A stretch of DNA of 37,168 nt from an uncultured Saprospiraceae bacterium (GCA_937918905.1 CAKZSH010000327.1:1-37168); one strand, 5' to 3'. Shown: positions 1 through 7,790, numbered from the stretch's first letter. Numbers and translations: made by a program. Notes: generated by a model not told the origin, from the letters alone.

Positions 1-613
1 CTGAATTTTGAAGGTCTTGAAAAATTTGTCTATAAATTTCTCCTTCTAAATTCTCCAATTTTGTTTTTTGTAAAAACATTGTTTTATCCAATGCTTGAAA
101 AACAGTTTCAGAACCATCCGCCAAAATGGTTTTGAGTTCCAATACATGTTCTCTTGTCGTTCCATAAACGATGGAAGTTGTTCCGCTTGAATTATTTCCT
201 ACCATCCCTCCTATCATCGCTCGATTAGCGGTGGAAGTAATTGGGCTAAAAAATAATCCATGTGGTTTTAAAAACGCATTGAGTTCATCCCGCACTACGC
301 CAGGTTGAACACGCACCCATTGTTCATCAGCATTAAATTCTAAAATCTGATTAAAATGTTTTGAAATATCAACTACGATTCCGTCGCCTACACATTGCCC
401 TGCAAGAGAAGTTCCTGCAGCACGAGGAATGAGTGACGTTTTATTTTCTTTAGCAAAATGAATAAGTTTTTTTAAATCATCGGTAGATTTAGGAATGGCA
501 ACCGCAAGAGGCAGCTCCCGATAAACCGAAGCATCCGTAGCATAAAGCACCTTCATCAATTGGTCAAAGTGCAATTCTCCTTCTAACTGATTTTTTAAAA
601 TATCCAATTCCAT
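1..613 (-). CDS. FAD-linked oxidase, N-terminal part (runs off the window)
   Basis: The start codon is the ATG complementary to 611-613. The frame stays open for 204 codons to the left edge, so only the N-terminus is present. It reads as an FAD-binding PCMH domain of the FAD/FMN-containing dehydrogenase family (GlcD / D-lactate dehydrogenase / YdiJ-like). There is a PRAAGTSLAGQCVGDG stretch, the usual P-R-x-x-G-T-S-x-x-G pyrophosphate loop, at about residues 62-77, and GGMVGNNSSGTTS further on, the second FAD-contacting loop. Such enzymes oxidise 2-hydroxy acids, passing electrons to FAD and often to Fe-S domains in a C-terminal half. The long YdiJ-like forms reach about 950-1000 residues, but the missing C-terminus means I cannot say which form this is. 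No signal peptide is seen, so it is probably cytoplasmic or membrane-associated. A family-A palindrome (679-834) lies just upstream. Confidence 0.85.
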   Translation of the reverse strand, partial: MELDILKNQLEGELHFDQLMKVLYATDASVYRELPLAVAIPKSTDDLKKLIHFAKENKTSLIPRAAGTSLAGQCVGDGIVVDISKHFNQILEFNADEQWVRVQPGVVRDELNAFLKPHGLFFSPITSTANRAMIGGMVGNNSSGTTSIVYGTTREHVLELKTILADGSETVFQALDKTMFLQKTKLENLEGEIYRQIFQDLQNS

Positions 614-678
614 ATTCTAAGATTATTGTAAAATGCTAAGGTAAGATTTAACTTTTAATTGATTAGAATTTTACAGCT

Positions 679-834
679 ATGTAACCGCTAACTTCAGTTG
701 GCAGGTTGTTTTAAAATATAGAATATTCATTGTATTTAAATAGTGGTTCTTAGACAATTCTTGTGATTTTTACATTTCACAGGATTTAAACAACAACTTT
801 GGGACAACCTGCCAACTGAAGTTGGCGGTTACAT
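679..834. repeat. Family A inverted repeat (REPIN-like), copy 1
   Basis: The two 31-nt arms, 679-709 and 804-834, are inverted copies of one another with a single mismatch, around a 94-nt spacer. The outer ends read ATGTAACCGC and the inner ends CAGGTTGT. Each arm is also a small hairpin by itself (CCAAC-TGAA-GTTGG core). A second full copy is at 9342-9430 and a single arm at 8364-8391. The element fills most of the gap between the FAD oxidase start and the end of the next minus-strand gene. Confidence 0.85.
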
Positions 835-908
835 GTCATTTTAACGAAGAAGTCCTTCCAGATTTTAAAAAATCACAAGGGGACTGAAGCCTCCTTATAA
901 ATACAGAA

Positions 909-2348
909 TTATTTCACTACAGTAAATTTCAACATCGTCACTTCATCACCTGTCGTAATTCTATAAAAATACAATTGAGAATTAAAGTCACTAATATCTA
1001 CATTTAATTTTTGATTTCCTTTATACATATTTTCAGATGCTAAAGTTTTTACAACTCGACCCGACTCATCAAGTACCTCCACAGTTACGTGTGCATCTTG
1101 TTGGATAAAAAATTCTAAAGTCTGATTTTTTACTGCAGGATTCGGAAAGGCAGATGCAAAATGGTCACCTTCCCCTTTTCCAAATTCAGGCATTTCTAAA
1201 GCAAAGTCCACTTCTGGATCTAACAAAAGGAAAAGTGCTTTAGCCTCATCTGGAAACTCTGTGATTTGAGATAAAATTATCGCAACAGGGGGAATCGGAT
1301 ATTCTTCAGCAACAACAACTGCAGATTTTTTTACCGACTCTTTTACTGTCCATAATAATTCTTTTTCCATTGCATTAATTTCTTTGGCATATTTTTCAGC
1401 TAGTTCCTGCGCTCTTGTTTTTTCATTGGAGAAAAAATTCTCAAAGTCAGCCGACCAAAGGTTTGAAATTATGTTCGAATTATCCACCACCATTTCCTTC
1501 GTTAATTCGATATTTCGAATCAATTCTGGATTCTTAAATTTTTTCGTACTAAAATCTTCATTGACCATTTGATCCAAAATCACCTCAAAGGACTGTAATC
1601 GTTCTGCTCGTAGTTGAACCAATTCTTCTTTATCTTCAGGAGAAATTTTTGCTTCCAGTTTATTTCTTAACACCTTAAATTTAGGCATGGTAAAATCTTG
1701 TACGATTGGTAAAATTTCTTCCGAAATCTTAATCGCTTTTTTATACTCTACTAAAATTTTTGCTTCTCGAATTTCTGCTTTTCCTTCCTCTATTTTTTCA
1801 TAAAGGGCAAATTGACGATCATCCAAAACTTCTCTATAAATTGCTAACCGAGCATCTTGATAAGTTGTAACACCTTCTTTGGAGTCCCATCCAATTTTTC
1901 GAAATGTTTCTAATTTTTCATACAAAGCAATATTTTGAGCCTCCGTAAATTCCATTCCTGGATACTCATCATTCATTTGTTTTATTTGCCGAGACAACTT
2001 GTTCCCCTTTCTTTCCTCTTCATGTTCGAGCACATATCCTTCATATTGAGTCAGCTGTTCAGGAGTAAGAATCGCCTTTTGTGCCACGTTTTCAGCGTCA
2101 TCGACTGCCTTGATTCTTTTATAAAAATTGGACATATCTTTTTTATCCTCTTCTCTCATCTTTTTCCAATCAATTGCATCTCTTTTCTTTTGTATGTATT
2201 CTTTTTCGATCTCTTGGAGTTGTTCAATTTGAGTATCGGTAAGATTTAAATCGGGTACATGACGTGGATTTACGTTTTGTGCTTGAGCGATATTTCCAAC
2301 AAAAATCACTAGAAGAAATACGCTAAAAAAAGACTTTAATGTTTTCAT
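909..2348 (-). CDS. LTxxQ-motif coiled-coil protein with T9SS type A sorting domain
   Basis: A 479-residue exported protein. Residues 1-23 are a signal peptide ending AQA-Q. The body is strongly charged and helical, with two LTxxQ-type motifs (LTDTQ at 36-40, LTPEQ at 94-98) of the kind seen in Spy/CpxP-like periplasmic proteins, followed by long Lys/Glu-rich helices. Residues of about 397-479 form a typical T9SS type A C-terminal domain: ASAFPNPA at its start, a GRVVKTL strand, an LYFYRI motif, and a final LKFTVVK strand. The protein should therefore cross the outer membrane through the type IX system and end up on the surface or outside. Its molecular role is unknown. The LTxxQ motifs are short and could be chance, whereas the sorting domain is clear. 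No exact TAnnTTTG box is found upstream; the closest is TAACTTTA at 2380-2387. Confidence 0.85.
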   Translation of the reverse strand: MKTLKSFFSVFLLVIFVGNIAQAQNVNPRHVPDLNLTDTQIEQLQEIEKEYIQKKRDAIDWKKMREEDKKDMSNFYKRIKAVDDAENVAQKAILTPEQLTQYEGYVLEHEEERKGNKLSRQIKQMNDEYPGMEFTEAQNIALYEKLETFRKIGWDSKEGVTTYQDARLAIYREVLDDRQFALYEKIEEGKAEIREAKILVEYKKAIKISEEILPIVQDFTMPKFKVLRNKLEAKISPEDKEELVQLRAERLQSFEVILDQMVNEDFSTKKFKNPELIRNIELTKEMVVDNSNIISNLWSADFENFFSNEKTRAQELAEKYAKEINAMEKELLWTVKESVKKSAVVVAEEYPIPPVAIILSQITEFPDEAKALFLLLDPEVDFALEMPEFGKGEGDHFASAFPNPAVKNQTLEFFIQQDAHVTVEVLDESGRVVKTLASENMYKGNQKLNVDISDFNSQLYFYRITTGDEVTMLKFTVVK

Positions 2349-2462
2349 AACTATGAATTTTTAATGAATTAAATAATGATAAAGTTAATATGTTTTTGTG
2401 CTAATTTCGAATTTGAACTGTTAAGAAAAATTTCATGAATTGGTGATTTTAGCTAGGTAAGG

Positions 2463-2571
2463 GAGTAGGAAATAAATAATCTACCCATCTGAAGGCTTCT
2501 TTTTCAATATGATTTCGCTTCGCTATGAAAAAATAATCTCCTCATACGGGTAGGTTATTTAATTCCTACTC
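2463..2571. repeat. Inverted repeat with 24-nt arms
   Basis: The arm at 2463-2486 (GAGTAGGAA...CTACCC) is complementary to 2548-2571 at 22 of 24 positions, and a shorter TTTTTCA/TGAAAAA pairing lies inside. With the next repeat (2627-2702) it accounts for most of the 356-bp gap 2349-2704. No gene, RNA or other signal is visible in the rest of that gap. Confidence 0.75.
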
Positions 2572-2626
2572 TCTAAAACTAATTTTATTTTCCAACCAGT
2601 TTTATTTTATCTACTAATGGTGGAAA

Positions 2627-2702
2627 ACGAACCACGAACCACGGGTCAAATAATTATGAATTCGTAGCTCGTGGTTCGTCAAGCGAAGCGTTCGTGGTTC
2701 GT
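2627..2702. repeat. CGTGGTTCGT repeat element, copy 1 (3' side of the symporter gene)
   Basis: ACGAACCACG at 2627-2636 faces CGTGGTTCGT at 2670-2679 and again at 2693-2702. The 33-nt stretch 2670-2702 recurs at 4442-4474 with one difference and in the same orientation. The element abuts the symporter stop codon and may also act as a transcript-end hairpin for that gene. Confidence 0.8.
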
Positions 2703-2704
2703 CT

Positions 2705-4309
2705 TTAAACATTTCCCAACAAAATATAAATCAAAACTGTCACAATGACCAAAGCCCAACTGAGCGGTTTAGCAAATCTCCATTGTTCCATTTCGACTGC
2801 TCCCACATCTGTGATTTTAAAAGTATTGGTACGTGGCGAGAAATTAGAAACCACATGCATTACAATTACATTTAAAACAAATTCAATTCCCCAGATATGA
2901 ACAAAATGTAAATCAACTTGAATGACAAAATTCATGATAATATAAAATAGCAATCCGAAAACCAAACCCACTTTTGCCCCCATCGCAGAAACTCTTGGAA
3001 AAAAGAAAGCAGCTAGAATTACGGTCGCCATAGGAATAAAAAAGATCCCATTTAGCTGTTGTAATAATTGATACAAGCCATCAGGTGCATTGGCAACAAA
3101 TGGTGCAATCAAAATTGAAAAAACCGCTAAAATCAATGAGGTCATTTTTCCAATCCAAACTACTCTACTTTCATCTGCACGAGTATTGATATATCTTTTA
3201 TAAAATCCTAAACTAAAAATTGTAGCTGCACTATTCAACGTACTATTAAAAGTACTCAAAACCGCTCCGACTAAAACTGCCACAAAAAAACCAGTCAACC
3301 AAACAGGTAAAACTTTCTTGACCAATTGCGGATAAATTGTATCTCTCGCATCGCCATAAAAGGAATCTCCAAAATAATAAAATGCAATCACCCCAGGCAA
3401 AACGATTACCAAAGGAATTAGAATTTTTAAAACACCGGTGTACAATAATCCTTTTTGTGCCTCCTTGATACTGACTGCTCCCAATGCTCTTTGAACAATC
3501 GACTGGTGCATGGTCCAAAAATATAACTGGTTAATTATCAAACCTGTAAACAAAACACTAAATGGCAAAGTCGCATCTCTTGCACCTTCTCCCACCGAAA
3601 CTTCATCACTCACTACATTAAATTTTTCGGGCGCAACTTCAAATACTTTTGACAAACCCGTAAAAATATTTCCATCTCCAATATCCCACAATGCTAAAAA
3701 TGGAATCAACAAACCTGCAACTAATAATCCATATCCATTGATGGTATCAGTATAGGCGACCATTTTTAAACCTCCAAAAATGGCATAAACTGCTCCCAAT
3801 ACGCCAACCACAATTACCGTCAACCACAACCCTTGCTGCTTGGTAATCTTTAATAAATCTGATATTTCAAAAACACTTTCAATCCCCAATGCGCCTGAGT
3901 ATAAAACGATTGGTAATATTGTTGTTACAAATGATATGATTAACATCATTGCGATAAATGTTCGAGTCCATCCATCAAATCTTTTTTCTAAAAATTCAGG
4001 AATTGTGGTGAGACCCATTTTCAAATATCGAGGAACAAAATAAATAGCTGCCGCAACCAATGCCAATGCCGAAGTGACTTCCCATGCTATAATTATCATT
4101 CCATTTTCGTAGGCAGATCCATTCATTCCTATCAAATGCTCGGTAGAAATATTGGTCAACAACATCGACCCAGCAATGACAATTCCTGTCAAACTTCGAC
4201 CACCTAAAAAATATCCATCTTGAGTATTGAGCTTATCTTTTCGTAATTGCCAAGTGGAGTACCCAGCTACAAATGCGGTAAATGCAAGGAAACTTAAAAA
4301 TTGAATCAT
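2705..4309 (-). CDS. Sodium:solute symporter (SSS/SLC5 family, SglT-like)
   Basis: 534 residues of alternating hydrophobic segments (13-14 predicted), typical of the sodium:solute symporter family. The N-terminus carries GYFLGGRSL (residues 32-40) and a LTNISTEHLIGMNG segment (51-64). The latter resembles the ISAEQFIGMSG segment that I recall from TM1 of the Vibrio sodium/galactose transporter; it is followed by TTIPEFLEKRFD, another family signature. The protein should import an organic solute with Na+ across the inner membrane. A sugar is the most likely substrate by resemblance, but this cannot be fixed from sequence alone. The gene stands alone on the minus strand, with no co-directional enzyme gene to hint at a pathway. 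Copies of the same palindromic element lie on both sides (2627-2702 and 4385-4474). Confidence 0.88.
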   Translation of the reverse strand: MIQFLSFLAFTAFVAGYSTWQLRKDKLNTQDGYFLGGRSLTGIVIAGSMLLTNISTEHLIGMNGSAYENGMIIIAWEVTSALALVAAAIYFVPRYLKMGLTTIPEFLEKRFDGWTRTFIAMMLIISFVTTILPIVLYSGALGIESVFEISDLLKITKQQGLWLTVIVVGVLGAVYAIFGGLKMVAYTDTINGYGLLVAGLLIPFLALWDIGDGNIFTGLSKVFEVAPEKFNVVSDEVSVGEGARDATLPFSVLFTGLIINQLYFWTMHQSIVQRALGAVSIKEAQKGLLYTGVLKILIPLVIVLPGVIAFYYFGDSFYGDARDTIYPQLVKKVLPVWLTGFFVAVLVGAVLSTFNSTLNSAATIFSLGFYKRYINTRADESRVVWIGKMTSLILAVFSILIAPFVANAPDGLYQLLQQLNGIFFIPMATVILAAFFFPRVSAMGAKVGLVFGLLFYIIMNFVIQVDLHFVHIWGIEFVLNVIVMHVVSNFSPRTNTFKITDVGAVEMEQWRFAKPLSWALVIVTVLIYILLGNV

Positions 4310-4384
4310 GGTATTGATTTTTCGTTTTTGTAAAAAACAGGTTTTTTAGGGGAAATCAAAATTCCAACCTTTTTATTTAGGAAA

Positions 4385-4474
4385 GAACCACGGTCGCTTC
4401 GCTTGACGAACCACGAACCACGGTTCAAAATATTTAGAATCCGTGGTTCGTCAAGCGAAGCGATCGTGGTTCGT
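4385..4474. repeat. CGTGGTTCGT repeat element, copy 2 (5' side of the symporter gene)
   Basis: The left arm, about 4385-4415 (GAACCACGG...CGCTTCGCTTGACG), pairs with the right arm at about 4443-4473, with one mismatch. A further AACCACG unit sits between them. The right part, 4442-4474, is 32/33 identical to 2670-2702. The repeat lies upstream of the symporter start and just before the B12 promoter. Confidence 0.8.
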
Positions 4475-4501
4475 TTTGAAAAAACATTTTTTTCAAAAAA
4501 C

Positions 4502-4534
4502 TTGCCTACGAATCCAAACTAATTCCTACATTTG
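4502..4534 (+). promoter_or_regulatory. Bacteroidota-type promoter of the B12 locus
   Basis: TTG at 4502-4504 and TACATTTG at 4527-4534 are separated by 22 nt. They match the -33 TTG and -7 TAnnTTTG boxes known for the primary sigma factor of Bacteroidota. The expected transcription start falls at about 4540, immediately before the riboswitch. This is the best promoter match in the window. Confidence 0.6.
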
Positions 4535-4543
4535 CGCATCTTT

Positions 4544-4703
4544 GGTTTCCGTGAAAACGGAATGAAAAGGGAATCCGTGTGAAAATCCGGAGCAGTCCCC
4601 GCTGCTGTAAGTTCTTCAACAGCTTTTAATTCAAAGCCACTTTTTTGATTTTAACCATCAAATTGGGAAGGCATTAAAAGTAGAACGAGCCAGAAGACCT
4701 GCC
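4544..4703 (+). ncRNA. Cobalamin (adenosylcobalamin) riboswitch aptamer
   Basis: All the hallmark blocks of the cobalamin riboswitch appear in order. They are GGTTTCC-GTGAAAA-CGGAA at the 5' side, AAAAGGGAATCCG with GTGTGAAAATCCGG, GCAGTCCCCGCTGCTGTAA at about 4592-4610, GGGAAGGC at 4665-4672, and the closing GAGCCAGAAGACCTGCC at 4687-4703. In this class, cobalamin binding to the leader lowers expression of the downstream gene. Here that gene is a BtuB-like receptor, which supports both calls. The aptamer is followed by a perfect 22-bp hairpin and a further 160 nt before the receptor start. Confidence 0.95.
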
Positions 4704-4708
4704 ATCGT

Positions 4709-4754
4709 TAATTTTGAATTTTGTCCCGAAGTTTCGGGACAAAATTCAAAATTA
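4709..4754 (+). terminator. Perfect 22-bp hairpin after the riboswitch, possible expression platform
   Basis: 4709-4730 and 4733-4754 are exact reverse complements with a 2-nt loop (CCCGAA-GT-TTCGGG at the tip). The stem begins five bases after the aptamer's last block and is followed by TTTT. It could be an intrinsic terminator used when cobalamin is bound. The U-run is short, so it could instead be an inserted palindrome. Confidence 0.5.
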
Positions 4755-4784
4755 TTTTACGTCATAAATACTTTCGGAGGAAAA

Positions 4785-4913
4785 GTGATCGACAGATTTG
4801 TTAGATGGTTCTGGCTATTTTTTTGTTTAGGAAATTCTGTGTTTCCTATTATTATTAAGCTGACCTACCTTTTATCTCTGCCTAAATTCTTCTTCTCCTT
4901 TATCAATTTTTAG
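4785..4913 (+). CDS. Possible 42-residue leader peptide before btuB
   Basis: A GTG at 4785 sits 4 nt behind a GGAGG (4776-4780), which is unusual for this phylum, where strong Shine-Dalgarno sites are rare. The frame stays open for 42 codons and ends with TAG at 4911-4913. The predicted peptide is very hydrophobic and Phe-rich (begins VIDRFVRWFWLFF). The stop lies 3 nt before the btuB GTG and in the same frame, so the two frames are separated by a single TAG plus one codon. It could be a translated leader that couples btuB translation to the riboswitch, or a chance open frame in pyrimidine-rich DNA. I know of no family for it. Confidence 0.3.
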   Translation: MIDRFVRWFWLFFCLGNSVFPIIIKLTYLLSLPKFFFSFINF

Positions 4914-4916
4914 GTA

Positions 4917-6815
4917 GTGAAAATTAATCTTTTTTATTCGTGGGTTTTTATTTTGATGAGTATTCCTACTTGCTGCTGGGGGCAAGCGGATACGATGCTG
5001 CGTGTACCTGAAATTGAAATCATTGCTCCAAGAGTACGTACTCAAGTTGTAGGTGGTACGACCAACACTTGGAATGCAAATGACCTTGCTGCCATTTCTG
5101 CAAATAATGTAGGAGAATTGTTACAAAAAGATGGTGGGGTTTTTATCAAGAGTTATGGGATGGGAAGTTTGGCTACTTCCTCTATTCGAGGAGGCAACGC
5201 AAGTCAAACTTTGGTTATGTGGAATGGCTTTCCCATTCAAAGTCCGATGTTGGGACTTTTGGATTTATCGCTTTTACCACTAGGAGGAACAGAGGAAATT
5301 TCATTGCAAAAAGGTGGCAACGGAAGCATGTGGGGAAGCGGGGCAATTGGAGGGATCATTTCTTTGGATAGTAAAAATGACTTTTCCAATAAGTTTTCAA
5401 TGGGCCTCAAAACGGAAATGGGAAGTTTTGGATTTGTGGGACAACAATATCAAATGAGTGTTGGAAATCGTAAATTTCAAAGTGTCACAAAAGTTTTCCA
5501 TCAGAGTGCAAAAAATAATTTCAACTACCAACCTGCCCCTACTCTACCTGATGTACAACAAACCAATGCCGAATATTCAAGGCAACATATTTTACAGGAT
5601 TTTTATTGGAAAATTAATCCTGACTTGCAATTAGGTTTTCATTTTTGGAAGCAATGGTCTCATCAACAAATTCCGCCTACCATTGTCCAAAATTCAAGTT
5701 TGGCTGAACAAAAAGATCCTTCGACTCGTGCTACTTTTGAAATAAAAAATACTTTTTCAAAAGGATTGGTTCAAGGGAAGCTTGGATTTTTTGAAGAGTC
5801 CAATATCTTTATTGATGGACAAACTTATAACAATAAATTTACAAATCAATTTGGAGAATTAGAATTTCAATGGAATTTTAATTCAAATCACAAAGTCGTT
5901 ATTGGTTCGATGTATTCTTTGACCGAAGCAGAATCTGAAGGGTACGTTGAAAATCCTGTAGAAAATCGCTCTGCATTTTTTGCATCTTATCTTTTCCAAC
6001 AAAACAAATGGAAAATAAAAACGAGTCTTCGACAAGCTGCTGTCAATGGACGATCCGTTCCTTTAATTCCAAATTTAGGAATTGACTTCAATGCTTTTTC
6101 ATTTTTAAAACTTCAATTTAAGGCTGGAAAAAATTATCGACTCCCTACTTTGAATGATCGATTTTGGACACCTGGTGGCAATATTGATTTACTTCCTGAG
6201 TCAGGTTGGAATCAAGAACTAGGAATTCAAACTCAATTTAATTTAGAAGGGATTCAAAATAAATTTCAAATAACTGGCTTCAATCGTAAAATTGATAATT
6301 GGATCATGTGGGCCAATGTAGATGGTTCTTTTTTTTGGTCGGCCGTCAATGTTGAAAAAGTATGGAGTAGAGGATTGGAAGTTTTTACTTCTTTTTTATA
6401 CCAAAAAAATAAAATGCAAATACAATGGGATGTACGTGGTAACTACATTCTTAGTACTACTGAATTTGATTTAGAACGACCTCGAATGAGTAAAGGCACT
6501 CAATTATTTTATACGCCAAAAGTACAGGCATCTACGACGTTGATTTTAAGTTGGAAAAATTTCCATGCTTCTTATGACCATTCTTTTACAAGCTATGCAC
6601 GTGGAGTCAATGAAGGGGTCGATGGATATTTAATTGGAAATGCAAGTTTGCGATATAGTTTTAAAAATAAAATAAGTCATAATCATATTTTTTTTAGAGT
6701 AAATAATATTTGGGATACCAACTATTTTGTCATCGAAAGAAGACCGATGCCCGGTATCTATTATCAAGCAGGAATTAATTTTAATTTTTATAAAAAGTCA
6801 AAATCACAAAAATAA
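4917..6815 (+). CDS. btuB: TonB-dependent vitamin B12 receptor, BtuB-like
   Basis: A 632-residue outer-membrane receptor. The GTG start is preferred because it gives a full signal peptide (residues 1-23, ending CCWGQ-A); the first ATG (codon 14) would cut it off. The plug domain spans about 30-150, with DLAAISANNVGELLQ, SSIRGGNASQTLVMWNGFPI and KGGNGSMWGSGAIGG, all typical of BtuB/FecA-type plugs. The rest is a 22-strand-barrel-type sequence ending in RPMPGIYYQAGINFNF. The length matches BtuB (about 610-650). The protein should bind cobalamin outside the cell and import it into the periplasm using TonB energy. The cobalamin riboswitch upstream is the main evidence for B12 as the substrate. 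No BtuFCD or TonB genes are in view. The stop codon overlaps the next start by one base, so the two are almost certainly co-transcribed and translationally coupled. Confidence 0.88.
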   Translation: MKINLFYSWVFILMSIPTCCWGQADTMLRVPEIEIIAPRVRTQVVGGTTNTWNANDLAAISANNVGELLQKDGGVFIKSYGMGSLATSSIRGGNASQTLVMWNGFPIQSPMLGLLDLSLLPLGGTEEISLQKGGNGSMWGSGAIGGIISLDSKNDFSNKFSMGLKTEMGSFGFVGQQYQMSVGNRKFQSVTKVFHQSAKNNFNYQPAPTLPDVQQTNAEYSRQHILQDFYWKINPDLQLGFHFWKQWSHQQIPPTIVQNSSLAEQKDPSTRATFEIKNTFSKGLVQGKLGFFEESNIFIDGQTYNNKFTNQFGELEFQWNFNSNHKVVIGSMYSLTEAESEGYVENPVENRSAFFASYLFQQNKWKIKTSLRQAAVNGRSVPLIPNLGIDFNAFSFLKLQFKAGKNYRLPTLNDRFWTPGGNIDLLPESGWNQELGIQTQFNLEGIQNKFQITGFNRKIDNWIMWANVDGSFFWSAVNVEKVWSRGLEVFTSFLYQKNKMQIQWDVRGNYILSTTEFDLERPRMSKGTQLFYTPKVQASTTLILSWKNFHASYDHSFTSYARGVNEGVDGYLIGNASLRYSFKNKISHNHIFFRVNNIWDTNYFVIERRPMPGIYYQAGINFNFYKKSKSQK

Positions 6816-7789
6816 TGAAACAAACTTTTACACTTTTTTTCTTTTTAGTTTTTAATTTTTCTTTTGGACAAATTGTTTCGGACTTCGAAACATTAAACAT
6901 TGAACCTGATTCATTTTTAAATGGAAGCGATGGCTCTGGAGGATTTACTAACGGAAACCTTTTTTTCCCAAATGATTATAACGATGCCTGGGGAAGTTGG
7001 TCTGGTTGGGCGATGTCAAATTCTACGGATGTAACTGACCCTGAATTCACCAATCAATATAGTTCGATAGTTGGAGCAGGTGCAATGCAGTCATCAAACT
7101 ATGCAGTCTCTTTTGTATCAGGTGAGTCCATTTTAAAAATTGATGACACCACAAAAGGCGATAGTATTTTAGGAATGTATATTACCAATGGAACTTATCC
7201 TTATCTCGTAATCAGAGATGGAAATCAATTTTCAAAAAAATTCGGAGGAGTGACTGGAGATGATCCTGATTATTTTTTATTGACTATCAAAAAATATTTG
7301 GATGGAAATTTATCAACGGATAGTGTTGACTTTTATTTAGCAGATTATAGATTTGCTGACAATAGCGAAGATTATATTATTGACGATTGGACATTTGTTG
7401 ATTTGAGTAGTTTGGGTAAAGTAGATAGCTTGTCTTTTACGATGGCATCGACTGATGTGGGGCAATTTGGAATCAACACACCTACTTACTTTTGTGCTGA
7501 TAATATCACGACTTCTGAAATTATTCAAGTTTCAAATTCAAATCTTCAAGCACAACTTAATGTTGAAATTTTTCCAAATCCTACTTCTGATTTTCTTTTT
7601 ATTAAAAATCTAGAAAATCAAAATAATATGGAAATTAGCATTTATAATATGCTTGGGCAAGAATTTCAAAACAATACAATTACAAATTATTCAAATTCTA
7701 TAAATGTTCAGAATCTTCCAAAAGGAACTTACCTTATTAAAGTTCAAGATGGAGAAAAACAACATTCACAATTATTTGTAAAACAATAA
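6815..7789 (+). CDS. DUF4465 protein with T9SS type A sorting domain, candidate surface B12-binding protein
   Basis: 324 residues. Residues 1-18 are a signal peptide (MKQTFTLFFF...SFG) without a lipobox Cys. Residues 20-230 read as a DUF4465 domain: SDFETL, GFTNGNLFFPNDYN, WGSWSGWAMSN, NQYSSIVGAGAM, SNYAVSF, GMYITNGTYPYL, VDFYLADYR, DDWTFVDLSSLGKVDSLSF, and NTPTYFCADNI. Residues 245-324 are a T9SS type A domain (IFPNPTSDF ... GTYLIKVQDG ... LFVKQ). DUF4465 genes commonly accompany cobalamin-controlled receptors in Bacteroidota, and related surface proteins in gut Bacteroides bind B12 but are lipoproteins. Here the anchor appears to be replaced by type IX secretion. The start overlaps the btuB stop by one base (TAATG), so it shares the riboswitch. 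Binding of B12 is inferred from context, not shown by the sequence. Confidence 0.85.
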   Translation: MKQTFTLFFFLVFNFSFGQIVSDFETLNIEPDSFLNGSDGSGGFTNGNLFFPNDYNDAWGSWSGWAMSNSTDVTDPEFTNQYSSIVGAGAMQSSNYAVSFVSGESILKIDDTTKGDSILGMYITNGTYPYLVIRDGNQFSKKFGGVTGDDPDYFLLTIKKYLDGNLSTDSVDFYLADYRFADNSEDYIIDDWTFVDLSSLGKVDSLSFTMASTDVGQFGINTPTYFCADNITTSEIIQVSNSNLQAQLNVEIFPNPTSDFLFIKNLENQNNMEISIYNMLGQEFQNNTITNYSNSINVQNLPKGTYLIKVQDGEKQHSQLFVKQ

Positions 7790-7790
7790 T

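Noticed and set aside
2703..4441. Symporter plus flanking repeats as a composite transposon
   Set aside because: No transposase, no target-site duplication visible, and the repeats are a scattered palindrome type; kept only as a question in the findings.
4744..4790. GGAGG at 4776 as the ribosome site of btuB itself
   Set aside because: The only start codon it could serve is the GTG at 4785, whose frame ends at TAG 4911; the btuB GTG is 137 nt further on.
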